From the NCBI GenBank assembly GCA_900550105.1, contig URQW01000049.1, forward strand, positions 1-21,154: a stretch of DNA of 21,154 bases, given 5' to 3'. The translations under genes and the position numbers were made by a program. This document shows positions 1-6,311 of the stretch, piece after piece. The stretch's first letter is position 1. Every line of letters begins with the position of its first letter. Source of the DNA: an uncultured Pelosinus sp. (lineage in GTDB: Bacteria; Bacillota; Negativicutes; UMGS1260). The notes beneath the pieces were generated by a model. It made no database searches. It saw nothing but the letters and a program-made list of their open reading frames with translations, and was not told the DNA's origin.

Positions 1-51
1 AACCGCTGCCGCCCAATAATTTTTTGCTCTATTCTATACTTGCATTTTGGA

Positions 52-88
52 GTTTACACAGAATTCGGGATACACCCGGAACTTTTTC
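52..88. repeat. Degenerate repeat, possible insertion-sequence end (copy 1)
   Basis: The stretch starts GTTTACACA and continues with GGGATACACCC and a T-run. A second, diverged copy lies at 170-202 in the same orientation. The TTTACACA...GGA pattern resembles right ends of IS256-family elements, but no transposase is visible. It could equally be a terminator: TTC-GGG can pair with CCC-GAA around one bulged base before CTTTTT. Confidence 0.3.
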
Positions 89-102
89 GTATAATGCAAA
101 CA

Positions 103-136
103 AGGGGCAACCAGCCCAGATGACTGTTTTGCCCCT
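103..136. terminator. Hairpin between the two leftmost repeats
   Basis: AGGGGCAA at 103-110 pairs perfectly with TTGCCCCT at 129-136 around an 18-nt loop. No strong T-run follows, so terminator function is only possible. It may instead belong to the same mobile-element remnant as the flanking repeats. Confidence 0.3.
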
Positions 137-169
137 ATAAAAATATATGCTCTTTTTATACCAATTGAC

Positions 170-202
170 GTTTACACAAAATGAGGGATACTCCCCATTT
201 TT
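170..202. terminator. Repeat copy 2; hairpin downstream of the E3-like gene
   Basis: AAAATG (178-183) pairs with CATTTT (196-201), and GGGA (185-188) with TCCC (192-195), leaving one bulged A and a 3-nt loop. A short T-run ends the plus-strand side. It lies about 90 bp past the stop of the minus-strand reductase gene and is the best candidate terminator for that operon. It also carries the TTTACACA start shared with 52-88. Confidence 0.4.
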
Positions 203-289
203 AGAAACTTATATTTTAAGACTGGCCACTTTTATCAAATTTCAGTTTTTATTTCTACTTTCCTTTTCAGTTGAATTATCATTTATTAT

Positions 290-994
290 CTATGTCCACT
301 CTTCTGAATACACCGTATCTACTCCTTGTTTCTTAAGCTTAGTAGTTAAATCCATTATAAAATCTTTTGGCCCACTGATATAGAAATCAGTACTCAAAAC
401 ATCAACAATTATATCTTCAATTTCTATTCTCTTATAGTTGAATTTGCTATTTTCCCTATTAGTTTCTTTAGTTAGATAGTACTTTGCATGAAAATTTTTA
501 TGATTTTCAGACAAATGTTCAAGCTTATCAAAGTGAATTAAACTCATTGCATCTTTAGCAACATAATAAAGATTTATATCACTATTAAATGTTTCGAAAT
601 CTGCACTTCCAAAATAGCTTAAAAATGGGGTTATTCCCGTACCAGCTGCAATAAAAACTTTTGGTCTATCACCTTCACCTACTAAAAAATCTCCAAATGG
701 GTATCTGATAGTGGCTATACTGCCTTCCTTAAGGTCTTTAAACATTTTAGTGGTAAAATTCTTTTCCCTTTTGACCACAATATTTATCTTACCATAATCT
801 TTATCGTAATGACTTGCTATACTAAAGGCTCTAGAATCCGGCCATATCTGATGATTTTCAACTATACCAAATGCCAATTGCAAGAATTGCCCAGGTTCAA
901 ATTTTTTATATTTTTGAGGTATCAAGACAAATTCTCTTATACTATCGGATATATAATTTATCTTTTCTACTTTAGCCTCAGTTGTAACACTCAT
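290..994 (-). CDS. FAD/NAD(P)H oxidoreductase, E3-like (CDP-6-deoxy-glucoseen reductase type) lacking the [2Fe-2S] domain
   Basis: A 234-residue ferredoxin-NADP reductase-fold protein. Residues about 1-100 form the FAD-binding barrel, with a flavin-binding R-A-F-S motif (in DSRAFSIAS) and a YPFGDF segment. Residues about 110-230 form the nucleotide-binding half, with AAGTGITPF and the late YISGP motif. Its partner is immediately upstream: the stop of the E1-type dehydrase gene abuts this start (TAAATG), and the ribosome site GAGGT lies inside the end of that gene, so translation is probably coupled. In 3,6-dideoxysugar synthesis E1 works with E3, a reductase that normally has an N-terminal plant-type [2Fe-2S] domain. 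That domain is absent here, and the coupled junction leaves no room for it upstream. The E3 role is inferred from fold and context; the electron path to E1 must differ or use a separate ferredoxin. Confidence 0.8.
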   Translation of the reverse strand: MSVTTEAKVEKINYISDSIREFVLIPQKYKKFEPGQFLQLAFGIVENHQIWPDSRAFSIASHYDKDYGKINIVVKREKNFTTKMFKDLKEGSIATIRYPFGDFLVGEGDRPKVFIAAGTGITPFLSYFGSADFETFNSDINLYYVAKDAMSLIHFDKLEHLSENHKNFHAKYYLTKETNRENSKFNYKRIEIEDIIVDVLSTDFYISGPKDFIMDLTTKLKKQGVDTVYSEEWT

Positions 995-2314
995 TTACTC
1001 ATACCTCGCGAAGAATTCTCTAAATATTGAAGAAATGTACTTAATCCTCTGCTCGTCTATCCCTGGATAAACACCAATGAAGAAAGTATAGTTCATTATT
1101 ATATCTGTTTTTTCTAAATTTCCAACAACTCTTTTATTTATATCTATATAAGCAGGTTGTCTTATAATATTTCCGGCAAAAAGCATTCTTGTCATGATTT
1201 TGTGATTTTCAAGGAATTCAACTATAGTATTTCTATCAAAAGGAGCATCCTTTTTAACCGTTATAGGGAATCCAAACCAAGAAGGCTCAGAATGTTCTGT
1301 AGCTATTGGTAATACCAAGAATTTTTGATATTCCGATAGCATTTCTTTTAACATTATAAAGTTATCATTTCTAAGCTTAATGAAATCAGGTAATTTTTTA
1401 AGTTGTTGAAGTCCTATAGCTGGCTGAAGATCAAGTACTTTTAGATTATATCCTATATGTGTATATATATATTTATGATCGTAGCCAGCGGGCAAAGTAC
1501 CCATTTGCATTTGAAATCTTCTTCCACAAGTATTATTTGAACCAGGCTCGCAATAGCAATCTCTTCCCCAATCCCTAAAAGATCGGATTATCCTCGTTAA
1601 TCTCAAATCATTGGTTAATACGGCTCCGCCTTCTCCCATAGTCATATGATGTGCAGGATAAAAACTTACTGTTGATATATGTCCAAAGCTTCCAACATTC
1701 TTACCTTTATATTTAGCACCAACTGCATCACAGCAATCCTCTACTAAAAAAAGATCATGCTTTTTTACTAACTCCATTACTTTTTCTAGATTAAACGGAT
1801 TACCTAAAGTGTGAGCTAACATAATTGCCTTCGTCTTACTTGAAATAGCCTTGTCCAATTCATTTGAATCTATATTACAAGTTTCAACATCTACATCTAC
1901 AAATACAGGAACTAATCCATTTTGAATAATTGGATTTACGGTAGTTGGAAAACCTGCCGCAACTGTTATAACCTCATCACCGTGCTTTAATCGCTTCTGC
2001 CCAAGATTAGGCGAAGTTAAGGCTGACAGTGCTATCAGATTAGCTGATGATCCTGAATTTACAAGAGAGCAACTTTTGACTCCAAAAAAATCTGCAAACT
2101 CCTCTTCAAACTCCTCAGCATTTCGTCCCGCAGTAAGCCAAAAGTCTAAGGAAGAATCCACGAGAGATATCATTTCTTTCTCATCGTACACACGCCCCGC
2201 AAAAGGAATAATAGTTTCCCCTGGAATAAACTTCTCCCCTTCAAACCTCTGTTTATAAATTTTTTTCACATTTTGAAAAATTTCTTCTCTTAGTTCTTTT
2301 TCCTGATTATTCAT
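995..2314 (-). CDS. rfbH: RfbH/E1-type CDP-4-dehydro-6-deoxyglucose 3-dehydrase (PMP and [2Fe-2S] dependent)
   Basis: A 439-residue member of the DegT/DnrJ/EryC1/StrS aminotransferase fold that acts as a C3 dehydrase on CDP-4-keto-6-deoxyglucose, toward paratose, abequose, tyvelose or ascarylose. Two features separate it from ordinary sugar aminotransferases. First, the PLP-binding lysine is replaced by histidine (H222 in FYPAHHMTMGEGG). Second, cysteines C195, C253, C255 and C263 give C-X57-C-X-C-X7-C, the spacing of the E1 [2Fe-2S] cluster. Other fold motifs are NSGSSANL (87-93), AGFPTTVNP (120-128) and the VEDCCDAVGA active-site segment (191-200). Ribosome site AAAGGGAGAG precedes the start. 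Length and start fit the family. The product is probably a dideoxyhexose of the outer-membrane polysaccharide. No other sugar genes lie in the window, so the final sugar is unknown. Confidence 0.93.
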   Translation of the reverse strand: MNNQEKELREEIFQNVKKIYKQRFEGEKFIPGETIIPFAGRVYDEKEMISLVDSSLDFWLTAGRNAEEFEEEFADFFGVKSCSLVNSGSSANLIALSALTSPNLGQKRLKHGDEVITVAAGFPTTVNPIIQNGLVPVFVDVDVETCNIDSNELDKAISSKTKAIMLAHTLGNPFNLEKVMELVKKHDLFLVEDCCDAVGAKYKGKNVGSFGHISTVSFYPAHHMTMGEGGAVLTNDLRLTRIIRSFRDWGRDCYCEPGSNNTCGRRFQMQMGTLPAGYDHKYIYTHIGYNLKVLDLQPAIGLQQLKKLPDFIKLRNDNFIMLKEMLSEYQKFLVLPIATEHSEPSWFGFPITVKKDAPFDRNTIVEFLENHKIMTRMLFAGNIIRQPAYIDINKRVVGNLEKTDIIMNYTFFIGVYPGIDEQRIKYISSIFREFFARYE

Positions 2315-2402
2315 TTTTACTCTCCCTTTTTACTATTAAATCAAGATGGGAACAACGATCCCTTTATATAACTCCACAGTATTCAATCATATAGATAGCT
2401 TG

Positions 2403-2431
2403 AACATAGCTTAAATAATTAGTTTTGTCAA
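2403..2431 (-). promoter_or_regulatory. Sigma-70-type promoter of the rfbH operon
   Basis: On the minus strand TTGACA (2431-2426) and TATGTT (2408-2403) are separated by exactly 17 bp. The -10 ends about 90 bp upstream of the rfbH start and no gene intervenes. Confidence 0.7.
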
Positions 2432-2463
2432 TGTAAACCGCGACTTTTTAAAACCAAACAAAG

Positions 2464-2489
2464 CAAAAAAGCCACGAAATTCGCGGCTT
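2464..2489 (-). terminator. Rho-independent terminator after the ssrA fragment
   Basis: On the minus strand AAGCCGCGAA pairs with TTCGTGGCTT (one G-T wobble) and is followed by a run of T residues. It lies 22 bp beyond the tmRNA 3' end, where an ssrA terminator belongs. Confidence 0.75.
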
Positions 2490-2510
2490 CATAAGTAATT
2501 CGGATTTGAT

Positions 2511-2562
2511 TGGTGGAGGTGAGGGGAGTCGAACCCCTGTCCAGAGTTTTAAGTCGTACGTA
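2511..2562 (-). ncRNA. ssrA: 3'-terminal fragment of tmRNA (ssrA), truncated
   Basis: The minus strand carries the T-arm and acceptor 3' half of a tmRNA: CTGGACAGGGGTTCGACTCC followed by CCTCACCTCCACCA, ending in an encoded CCA at 2511 and then a terminator. The 5' half is absent from the next 500 bp on that strand: there is no GGTTTCGAC-type start, no tag reading frame ending in ALAA and no pseudoknot core. The coordinates mark only the part I recognise; homology may extend a little further. The 3' end of ssrA is a well-known integration site for tyrosine-recombinase elements. A 3' piece with its own terminator is what such an event leaves at the far end. No integrase is seen here. Confidence 0.8.
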
Positions 2563-2744
2563 TGTTTAAATTAAAGCCGATGATGTAATTGCAGGGTTCT
2601 TGATTTCGAGTCAAATAAACAATGTGACCAATGAATTAAAACTTAGAAAAATGTTCTTAAGTCTTTTTATATTAATCAATTAGAACCAAATATCCGTAAC
2701 CTGTTGTTATAATTAAAAGCTAGATATTGTTGAAAATAAATTAA

Positions 2745-2776
2745 GACCATCTCATTACGAAAGAGGTGGTCGTTTT
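2745..2776 (+). terminator. Terminator-like hairpin
   Basis: GACCATCTC (2745-2753) pairs with GAGGTGGTC (2763-2771), with one wobble and a 9-nt loop, followed by GTTTT. It lies between the ssrA fragment and a gene remnant, with no intact gene before it. Confidence 0.5.
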
Positions 2777-2792
2777 ATAAATATCTTCCTGA

Positions 2793-2939
2793 ATTCTACT
2801 TGACGAATATTCGAATCAGATAGCTACTGCCTTATATATAGCAGCAGATGGAGAATATGAAGGTTGGAATGCTCACTTTGTTGCTCTTAGGAAGATGGCT
2901 GAGATGAGGAAGAGTGAGATGAGAAGCTTTAGCGGATAA
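2793..2939 (+). pseudogene. C-terminal gene remnant, family not recognised
   Basis: An open frame without a start codon (a stop lies just upstream) encodes about 48 residues that look genuinely coding, including EYSNQIATALYIAADG, EYEGWNAHFVALRKMAEM and the ending RSFSG. Composition and helix-like pattern suggest the C-terminal helices of a soluble protein. The opposite-strand frame over the same DNA (2832-3101) looks like a shadow. I do not recognise the family. The fragment sits in the debris-rich zone beside the ssrA scar. Confidence 0.4.
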
Positions 2940-2999
2940 TGTGTTATGAAATGTTAAACAAAACGACTCAAACAAATAGGGGTAGGTCAGTGAGCATAG

Positions 3000-3028
3000 A
3001 AAAAGCGGCGGGAATCGCTTCTGCCGCT
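3000..3028 (-). terminator. Rho-independent terminator of the 3058-3660 gene
   Basis: Read on the minus strand, AGCGGC (3028-3023) pairs with GCCGCT (3009-3004) across a 13-nt loop and is followed by TTTTC. It starts 30 bp after the stop of the minus-strand gene. Confidence 0.65.
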
Positions 3029-3057
3029 CCAATCGGAAAAGCATTGGATGTGATACT

Positions 3058-3660
3058 TTAGCCATTACAGTCGTCAAAATGTTTAAAGATGCCGTTTGCA
3101 AAGGTATCAGCCATCATTAGAGCTTTTCTTTCAATTTCGTTCAAGAGACAAATACTTTTGCTATATTTTCCGTTTAACATAGTGACAGTTTCTTCCTTTG
3201 TTAAGGATAAATGTTTATACCACATGGCTTGCATAGATTCAACGGACCAATAAGGATTAATGTGATTTAAGAAGCAGGCGATATCATCAGCATTTTTGTA
3301 CCAATGATTTTCTGTATTTGCTGCAAGTTTGTTTTTTCCGGCCTTGGCTGCTTTGACAAGTTCTGCTCCGATAGTTAGGTGATCTGTTATTAGCCGGTTA
3401 ATTTCATGAGAAACTTTCTCGCCATAAAACTGGTCAAATGTTTTCGCAAAATCATTGGGATTGCGGAGAAGTCGTTTTTGAGTTGCAGCTAAATCAGGTA
3501 GATCAAAGACCACTACCATAATAAACATTCTTGTCCAGTATACATGCTGTTCCCAGAGTAAGCGAAAGCAATTTACTAAACGACAGTAAAGCGATTGATC
3601 GAAATAATGATATTGATCTTGATCTTCGCAAGGGATATATTCATACATTGATCTGTTCAT
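3058..3660 (-). CDS. Conserved helical protein of unknown function
   Basis: A 200-residue soluble protein without signal peptide or membrane span. It looks all-helical, with blocks TRMFIMVVVFDLPDL (44-58), FYGEKVSHEINRLITDHL (78-95), HWYKNADDIACFLNHINPYW (118-137) and HLSLTKEETVTMLNGKY (149-165). From memory, similar proteins occur in Bacilli and Clostridia as uncharacterised genes, some named acetylglutamate kinase in error; this protein has no kinase motifs. The spaced His, Glu and Asp residues could suit a metal-binding helical bundle, but that is a guess. The start is supported by AAGGGG 8 bases upstream. The gene is single, with its own terminator, and is the only intact gene in the debris zone 2.5-5.1 kb. 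Confidence 0.7.
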   Translation of the reverse strand: MNRSMYEYIPCEDQDQYHYFDQSLYCRLVNCFRLLWEQHVYWTRMFIMVVVFDLPDLAATQKRLLRNPNDFAKTFDQFYGEKVSHEINRLITDHLTIGAELVKAAKAGKNKLAANTENHWYKNADDIACFLNHINPYWSVESMQAMWYKHLSLTKEETVTMLNGKYSKSICLLNEIERKALMMADTFANGIFKHFDDCNG

Positions 3661-3717
3661 CTCTATTCCCCTTATTCATTTTATATTACATAATACGTGA
3701 CGTTTCAGAGGGTGATA

Positions 3718-3858
3718 CTAAAAAGTTAGATTGATGACGTGCTTTTGGGAGTGGGACATGTCAGCACAAAAAATACCAAGACCACGAAAGTCGTCAATGG
3801 CCTTGATATTTTCAAAGGAGCGTACTTCCTCTGGTAGTTTGTAGCTGAAGTGGAAAGG
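3718..3858 (-). pseudogene. C-terminal gene remnant carried on repeat R1, unrecognised
   Basis: A minus-strand frame bounded upstream by a stop encodes about 46 residues, including FSYKLPEEVRSFENIKAIDD and FRGLGIFCADMSHSQKHVIN before its stop. There is no start codon near its N-terminal end, so it is a tail of a lost gene. The same DNA recurs, more decayed and frame-shifted, at 20299-20387, where FNYKLPG and the ATCAAGGCCATTGACGA stretch are still readable. Family unknown. Confidence 0.4.
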
Positions 3859-3867
3859 CTATGCATT
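3779..3867. repeat. Repeat R1, copy A
   Basis: An 89-bp segment that matches 20299-20387 over its whole length. Shared blocks include TCGTCAATGGCCTTGATATT, TGGTAGTTTGTAG and ATGCATT. By eye roughly four-fifths of positions agree. It covers the coding remnant on the minus strand. Confidence 0.65.
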
Positions 3868-4020
3868 TCTTGAGACAAAAAGAAGAAGGTCGTCAGCGGT
3901 CCGGCCTTGTTCTTCAAAGTGCGTTACAGAGGAGCATGAAGATTCTGTAACACTATTAGTATATGCAATTTGTCGGGCTTAAGTGGCGTTGCATGGAAAC
4001 CCTTATTTAGAACAAGGCTA
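3868..4020. other. Debris between repeats R1 and R2
   Basis: There is no intact gene. A plus-strand frame from ATG 3861 to 3950 encodes 29 residues (MHFLRQKEEGRQRSGLVL...MKIL). It reads like a real protein tail but has no convincing ribosome site. GTTACAG and CTGTAAC around 3922-3950 can form a 7-bp hairpin over its stop. Confidence 0.3.
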
Positions 4021-4356
4021 TTACCATTCAGAGTCTAAAGAAAAACGAATTGTTAATGAACTCAGTTCTATTTGACGTTGCTGATCATAGGAGGTTACTA
4101 GCTTTCGATAAGCGTGGTTTCGATCTGCAGGGTTATCGTTTCTATCAAGATATACTGTTTCGGAATCGAGGGTTTTTTTCCCAGGGTAACATTTCAAGAA
4201 AAATCGCCATCCTTTGGTATATTTGATAAGAGCTTCATGTTAGCCACTTAAGCATAACTATATGCTTTTATTTATGAATTTTATTGCGTTAAAGCGACAG
4301 CCTATGAAACCTAATTGCCCTATTGCGCTACGGTTCATGTGCCGTTAGACGTGCGG
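3979..4356. repeat. Repeat R2, copy A
   Basis: Matches 15494-15915 with gaps. Conserved blocks, in order: TTAAGTGG...TGGAAAC, the small-gene body including AAGAAAAATCGCCATCCTT, GCCACTTAAGCATAACTATA, then CTATGAAACCTAATTG (4302-4317) and GCTACGG...TGT..CGT.AGA.GTG. The two copies differ most in the spacer upstream of the small gene. Confidence 0.7.
4021..4255 (-). pseudogene. Frame-shifted copy of the MLKWL small-protein family
   Basis: From ATG at 4255 the frame reads MLKWLT and stops, but one frame over it continues as ALIKYTKGWRFFLKCYPGKK and then TVYLDRNDNPADRNHAYRKL up to RFSLDSEW and a stop at 4021. This aligns along its length with the intact 75-residue protein at 15536-15763 (shared MLKWL, KYT-GWRFFL, TVYLDR, AY-KL, RFSL). 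The 235-bp length is one base off a whole frame, and the break falls within the first ten codons. It is therefore a paralog inactivated by an indel. Function unknown. Confidence 0.65.
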
Positions 4357-4812
4357 CTGTTACCGCAAATTCAAGAAGTACTGCAGCTTTAGTAAACCAA
4401 ATAAATAAGCAAAAAGCAGGCGCTGGGGCGTCTGACTCGGTGCGTTTGAAATTTAGTTTAGGGGAAGAAAATACATTGAGATCTAAATTGAAGTTGATTA
4501 GCAGTAATTGTAATGCTTGTGGTGAGCCGATGGTTCGCGACAAGTTTGATTTTTATACTTGTCCAGGATGCTGTTCCCAGTTTTGCCCTCTAGAAAAGAA
4601 TCACGTAAAGCCGTGCACAAGGTCATTCTCAACTGAGCGCGTAACGAGTAGGTATTTGCAATCCTCAGGGACAGATGATCGGTCCGGGCTTTGAAATGCT
4701 TACAATTGATATTCCTATTGAGGCACGCGAAAAGTTCCTTAATATGACGCATAAGGCGATTTTTGAGCAAGGTAAGTTGATCCTCAGCCGCAGAATTTTT
4801 CAAAGGTTTTAA
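4323..4812 (+). pseudogene. Broken zinc-ribbon protein gene, unrecognised family
   Basis: The frame 4323-4694 contains a coding-like middle: TAALVNQINKQKAGAGASD, then a zinc ribbon CNACGEPMVRDKF...YTCPGC with C-X2-C-X13-C-X2-C spacing. Past about 4600 the frame degrades and ends. A different frame then carries a convincing tail (ATG 4675 to stop 4812, 45 residues: MIGPGFEMLTIDIPIEAREK ... LILSRRIFQRF). The simplest reading is one gene with a frameshift between about 4580 and 4670; two separate small genes are possible. The start is uncertain because the first codons lie in repeat R2. No family is recognised. Confidence 0.4.
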
Positions 4813-4845
4813 GCTCATATTCCACTGGGCTAAGGTGTTGAGTGT

Positions 4846-5050
4846 ATGTATCCAACAAGTGTTGATGATAGCTGCTTGTCAGAATATAAAAAAGATCGGA
4901 ACGCAACTAGTCGCCAGTTTCGCGAAATCTGCGATCTTTTTTATACTTTTGAAGTGGCGGTTGAGGTGTTCTATCCTAAAGGTTTTTGAAAAGGATGGAA
5001 AAATTCTCTTTTTTAGAAACCCCGCAGTTACCGATAAGTATAAGTTCTGA
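4846..5050 (+). pseudogene. Small gene with probable frameshift, unrecognised
   Basis: From ATG 4846 (AAGGTG 8 bases upstream) a 47-codon frame reads MYPTSVDDSCLSEYKKDR, then SRQFREICDLFYTFEVAVEV and FYPKGF, ending at TGA 4987-4989. Shifted by one base, the reading continues FEKDGKILFFRNPAVTDKYK to a stop at 5050. The continuity of charge pattern suggests one protein of about 68 residues with a single indel near 4980. It lies just after the broken zinc-ribbon gene and may be part of the same decayed unit. Confidence 0.35.
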
Positions 5051-5078
5051 TAGCCATAATCTACCTCAAAAAGCCTAA

Positions 5079-5107
5079 TTGACAACACTGACCAATGGTA
5101 GTATTAT
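5079..5107 (+). promoter_or_regulatory. Promoter of the PadR operon
   Basis: TTGACA (5079-5084) and TATTAT (5102-5107) are spaced 17 bp, 62 bp before the PadR start. A palindrome at 5115-5135 lies over the expected transcription start. Confidence 0.7.
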
Positions 5108-5114
5108 CAAATTG

Positions 5115-5135
5115 TATATATCGATACGATATATA
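5115..5135. promoter_or_regulatory. Palindromic operator, probable PadR binding site
   Basis: TATATATCG and CGATATATA form a perfect 9-bp inverted repeat around ATA. It begins 8 bp after the -10 and so covers the expected start of transcription. PadR proteins usually bind palindromes in their own promoters, so autorepression is likely. Confidence 0.65.
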
Positions 5136-5169
5136 AATAATAGATATAATATTCGATTGGAGGCTAAAC

Positions 5170-5679
5170 GTGTTAGAGTACATAATCTTAGGTATTTTAA
5201 TGTACGGCGATAAGAGCGGATATGATTTAAAGCAGTATATTCAAAAAATTATGTCCAATTTTTTTGACGCCAGCTTTGGAAGCATATACCCGGCACTAAA
5301 AAGGATGGAACATAGGGGGCTTATAGTTTCCAAGGAAACTGTGAAAGGAGGAAAGTTTAAAAAAATTTACAACATCAGCGATTTAGGGAAGGCAGAGTTT
5401 ATGAACTGGATGGAGCAGCCAGTGGAGTTTTCACAAACCAAACCGGATCATTTGATTAAGGTTTTCTTTTGCAGATTTTTGCCAAAGGAAAAAGTGAGAG
5501 AGCATTTGTGTGCCCTAAAGAAAGAAGTGGAGCCCGTCTTACATGTGTTGGAGCACCATGGACCCGAGGTTAAGAAACAGTATGATATCTATCAGTTTTC
5601 CACGTTAAAGTTCGGTATAGGATACTATAAATACGTATTGAACTGGTGCGACGATTTATTGCAGACATTGAAGGATTGA
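5170..5679 (+). CDS. PadR-family transcriptional repressor
   Basis: A 169-residue PadR protein. The N-terminal winged helix (residues about 1-85) shows the family signature YIILGILMYGDKSGYDLKQY, then SFGSIYPALKRMEHRGLIV and the wing KIYNISDLGK. Residues about 90-169 form the helical C-terminal dimerisation domain seen in Vir/AphA-type PadR members. The start is GTG with GGAGG 6 bases upstream. Thirty-five bases after its stop comes the flavoprotein gene and then the membrane ferredoxin, so it probably controls all three through the palindrome at 5115-5135. PadR repressors respond to small phenolic, lipophilic or antibiotic ligands; the ligand here is unknown. Confidence 0.92.
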   Translation: MLEYIILGILMYGDKSGYDLKQYIQKIMSNFFDASFGSIYPALKRMEHRGLIVSKETVKGGKFKKIYNISDLGKAEFMNWMEQPVEFSQTKPDHLIKVFFCRFLPKEKVREHLCALKKEVEPVLHVLEHHGPEVKKQYDIYQFSTLKFGIGYYKYVLNWCDDLLQTLKD

Positions 5680-5714
5680 AAAATGCAAAGTCAGGACAAT
5701 GAGGAGGATGAGAT

Positions 5715-6311
5715 ATGAAAATAACAACTATACTGGGGAGTCCGAAGGAAAAGGGAAAAACATCTCAGGCACTGACTCTGCTGGAAGACAAACTCACAGC
5801 CCTGGGACACGAAGCGGAAAGGATATGGATTTGCCGCTATACTATCAGCGGCTGCAGCGGCTGTTACGCTTGTATGGCTAGTAAGAATGAACCCAGCTGT
5901 GTTCAAAGGGATGACGCTGTTTCTCTGTTTCAGCGGTTGGTAAACTCCGATGCGATCATATATGCAGGGCCTATCTACTTTTTCGATTTTACTGCTCAAT
6001 TCAAGGCATTTCTTGATAGGCATTATTGTCTTACTGTTGACTTTGGCACTCCGGACGCGTCATCGATGCTGGCTGGCAAAAAAGTCGCTTTGCTAATTAC
6101 TTGCATGGGACAGGAGGAAGGCAACGCCGACCTTGCGCAGGTCATTTTCGACAGATCAATGAATGGAATAATGAAATGCAACGTTATGGGAAAACACGTT
6201 ATTGCCTTAAGTGAGACGGCCGATTTTGTGACGAGGGCGGATGCAGTCGCCTATAAACTGGTACAGGAGATTACGACAGAAAATATAGAGTTTAGGGAAA
6301 GAGAAAGATGA
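5715..6311 (+). CDS. Flavodoxin-like NAD(P)H-dependent FMN oxidoreductase
   Basis: A 198-residue flavodoxin-fold protein of the NADPH-dependent FMN reductase family. LGSPKEKGKTSQAL (7-20) is the phosphate loop for FMN, and YAGPIYFFDFTAQFKAFLDR (83-102) is the conserved second FMN segment. Cysteines C47, C50, C53 and C62 (C-X2-C-X2-C-X8-C) resemble the compact cluster motif of iron-sulfur flavoproteins, so a [4Fe-4S] centre is possible but not proven. Ribosome site GAGGAGG is 8 bases upstream. The stop overlaps the start of the next gene by ATGA, so this flavoprotein and the membrane ferredoxin are made together and probably exchange electrons. The physiological substrate is unknown. Confidence 0.88.
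   Translation: MKITTILGSPKEKGKTSQALTLLEDKLTALGHEAERIWICRYTISGCSGCYACMASKNEPSCVQRDDAVSLFQRLVNSDAIIYAGPIYFFDFTAQFKAFLDRHYCLTVDFGTPDASSMLAGKKVALLITCMGQEEGNADLAQVIFDRSMNGIMKCNVMGKHVIALSETADFVTRADAVAYKLVQEITTENIEFRERER

Noticed and set aside
2563..2930. Complete or two-piece tmRNA continuing upstream of the 3' fragment
   Set aside because: No tag frame, no 5' tRNA-like half and no pseudoknot core were found. Permuted tmRNA is not expected in Firmicutes.
2832..3101. 89-codon minus-strand frame
   Set aside because: It lies antisense to a better coding-like remnant (2793-2939) and overlaps the terminator and stop of the 3058-3660 gene.
4295..4375. Possible c-di-GMP-I (GEMM) riboswitch: GCTACGG and GTTACCGCAAA motifs
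   Set aside because: The first half of the GEMM consensus is missing and copy B at 15861-15930 loses the second motif. Early differences between copies look more codon-like than structural.
5115..5135. Common regulator for the PadR palindrome and the azl inverted repeat, because both contain TATATCG
   Set aside because: The azl arms continue AACA, which the PadR site lacks. The shared part is short and AT-rich, and each site has its own adjacent regulator.
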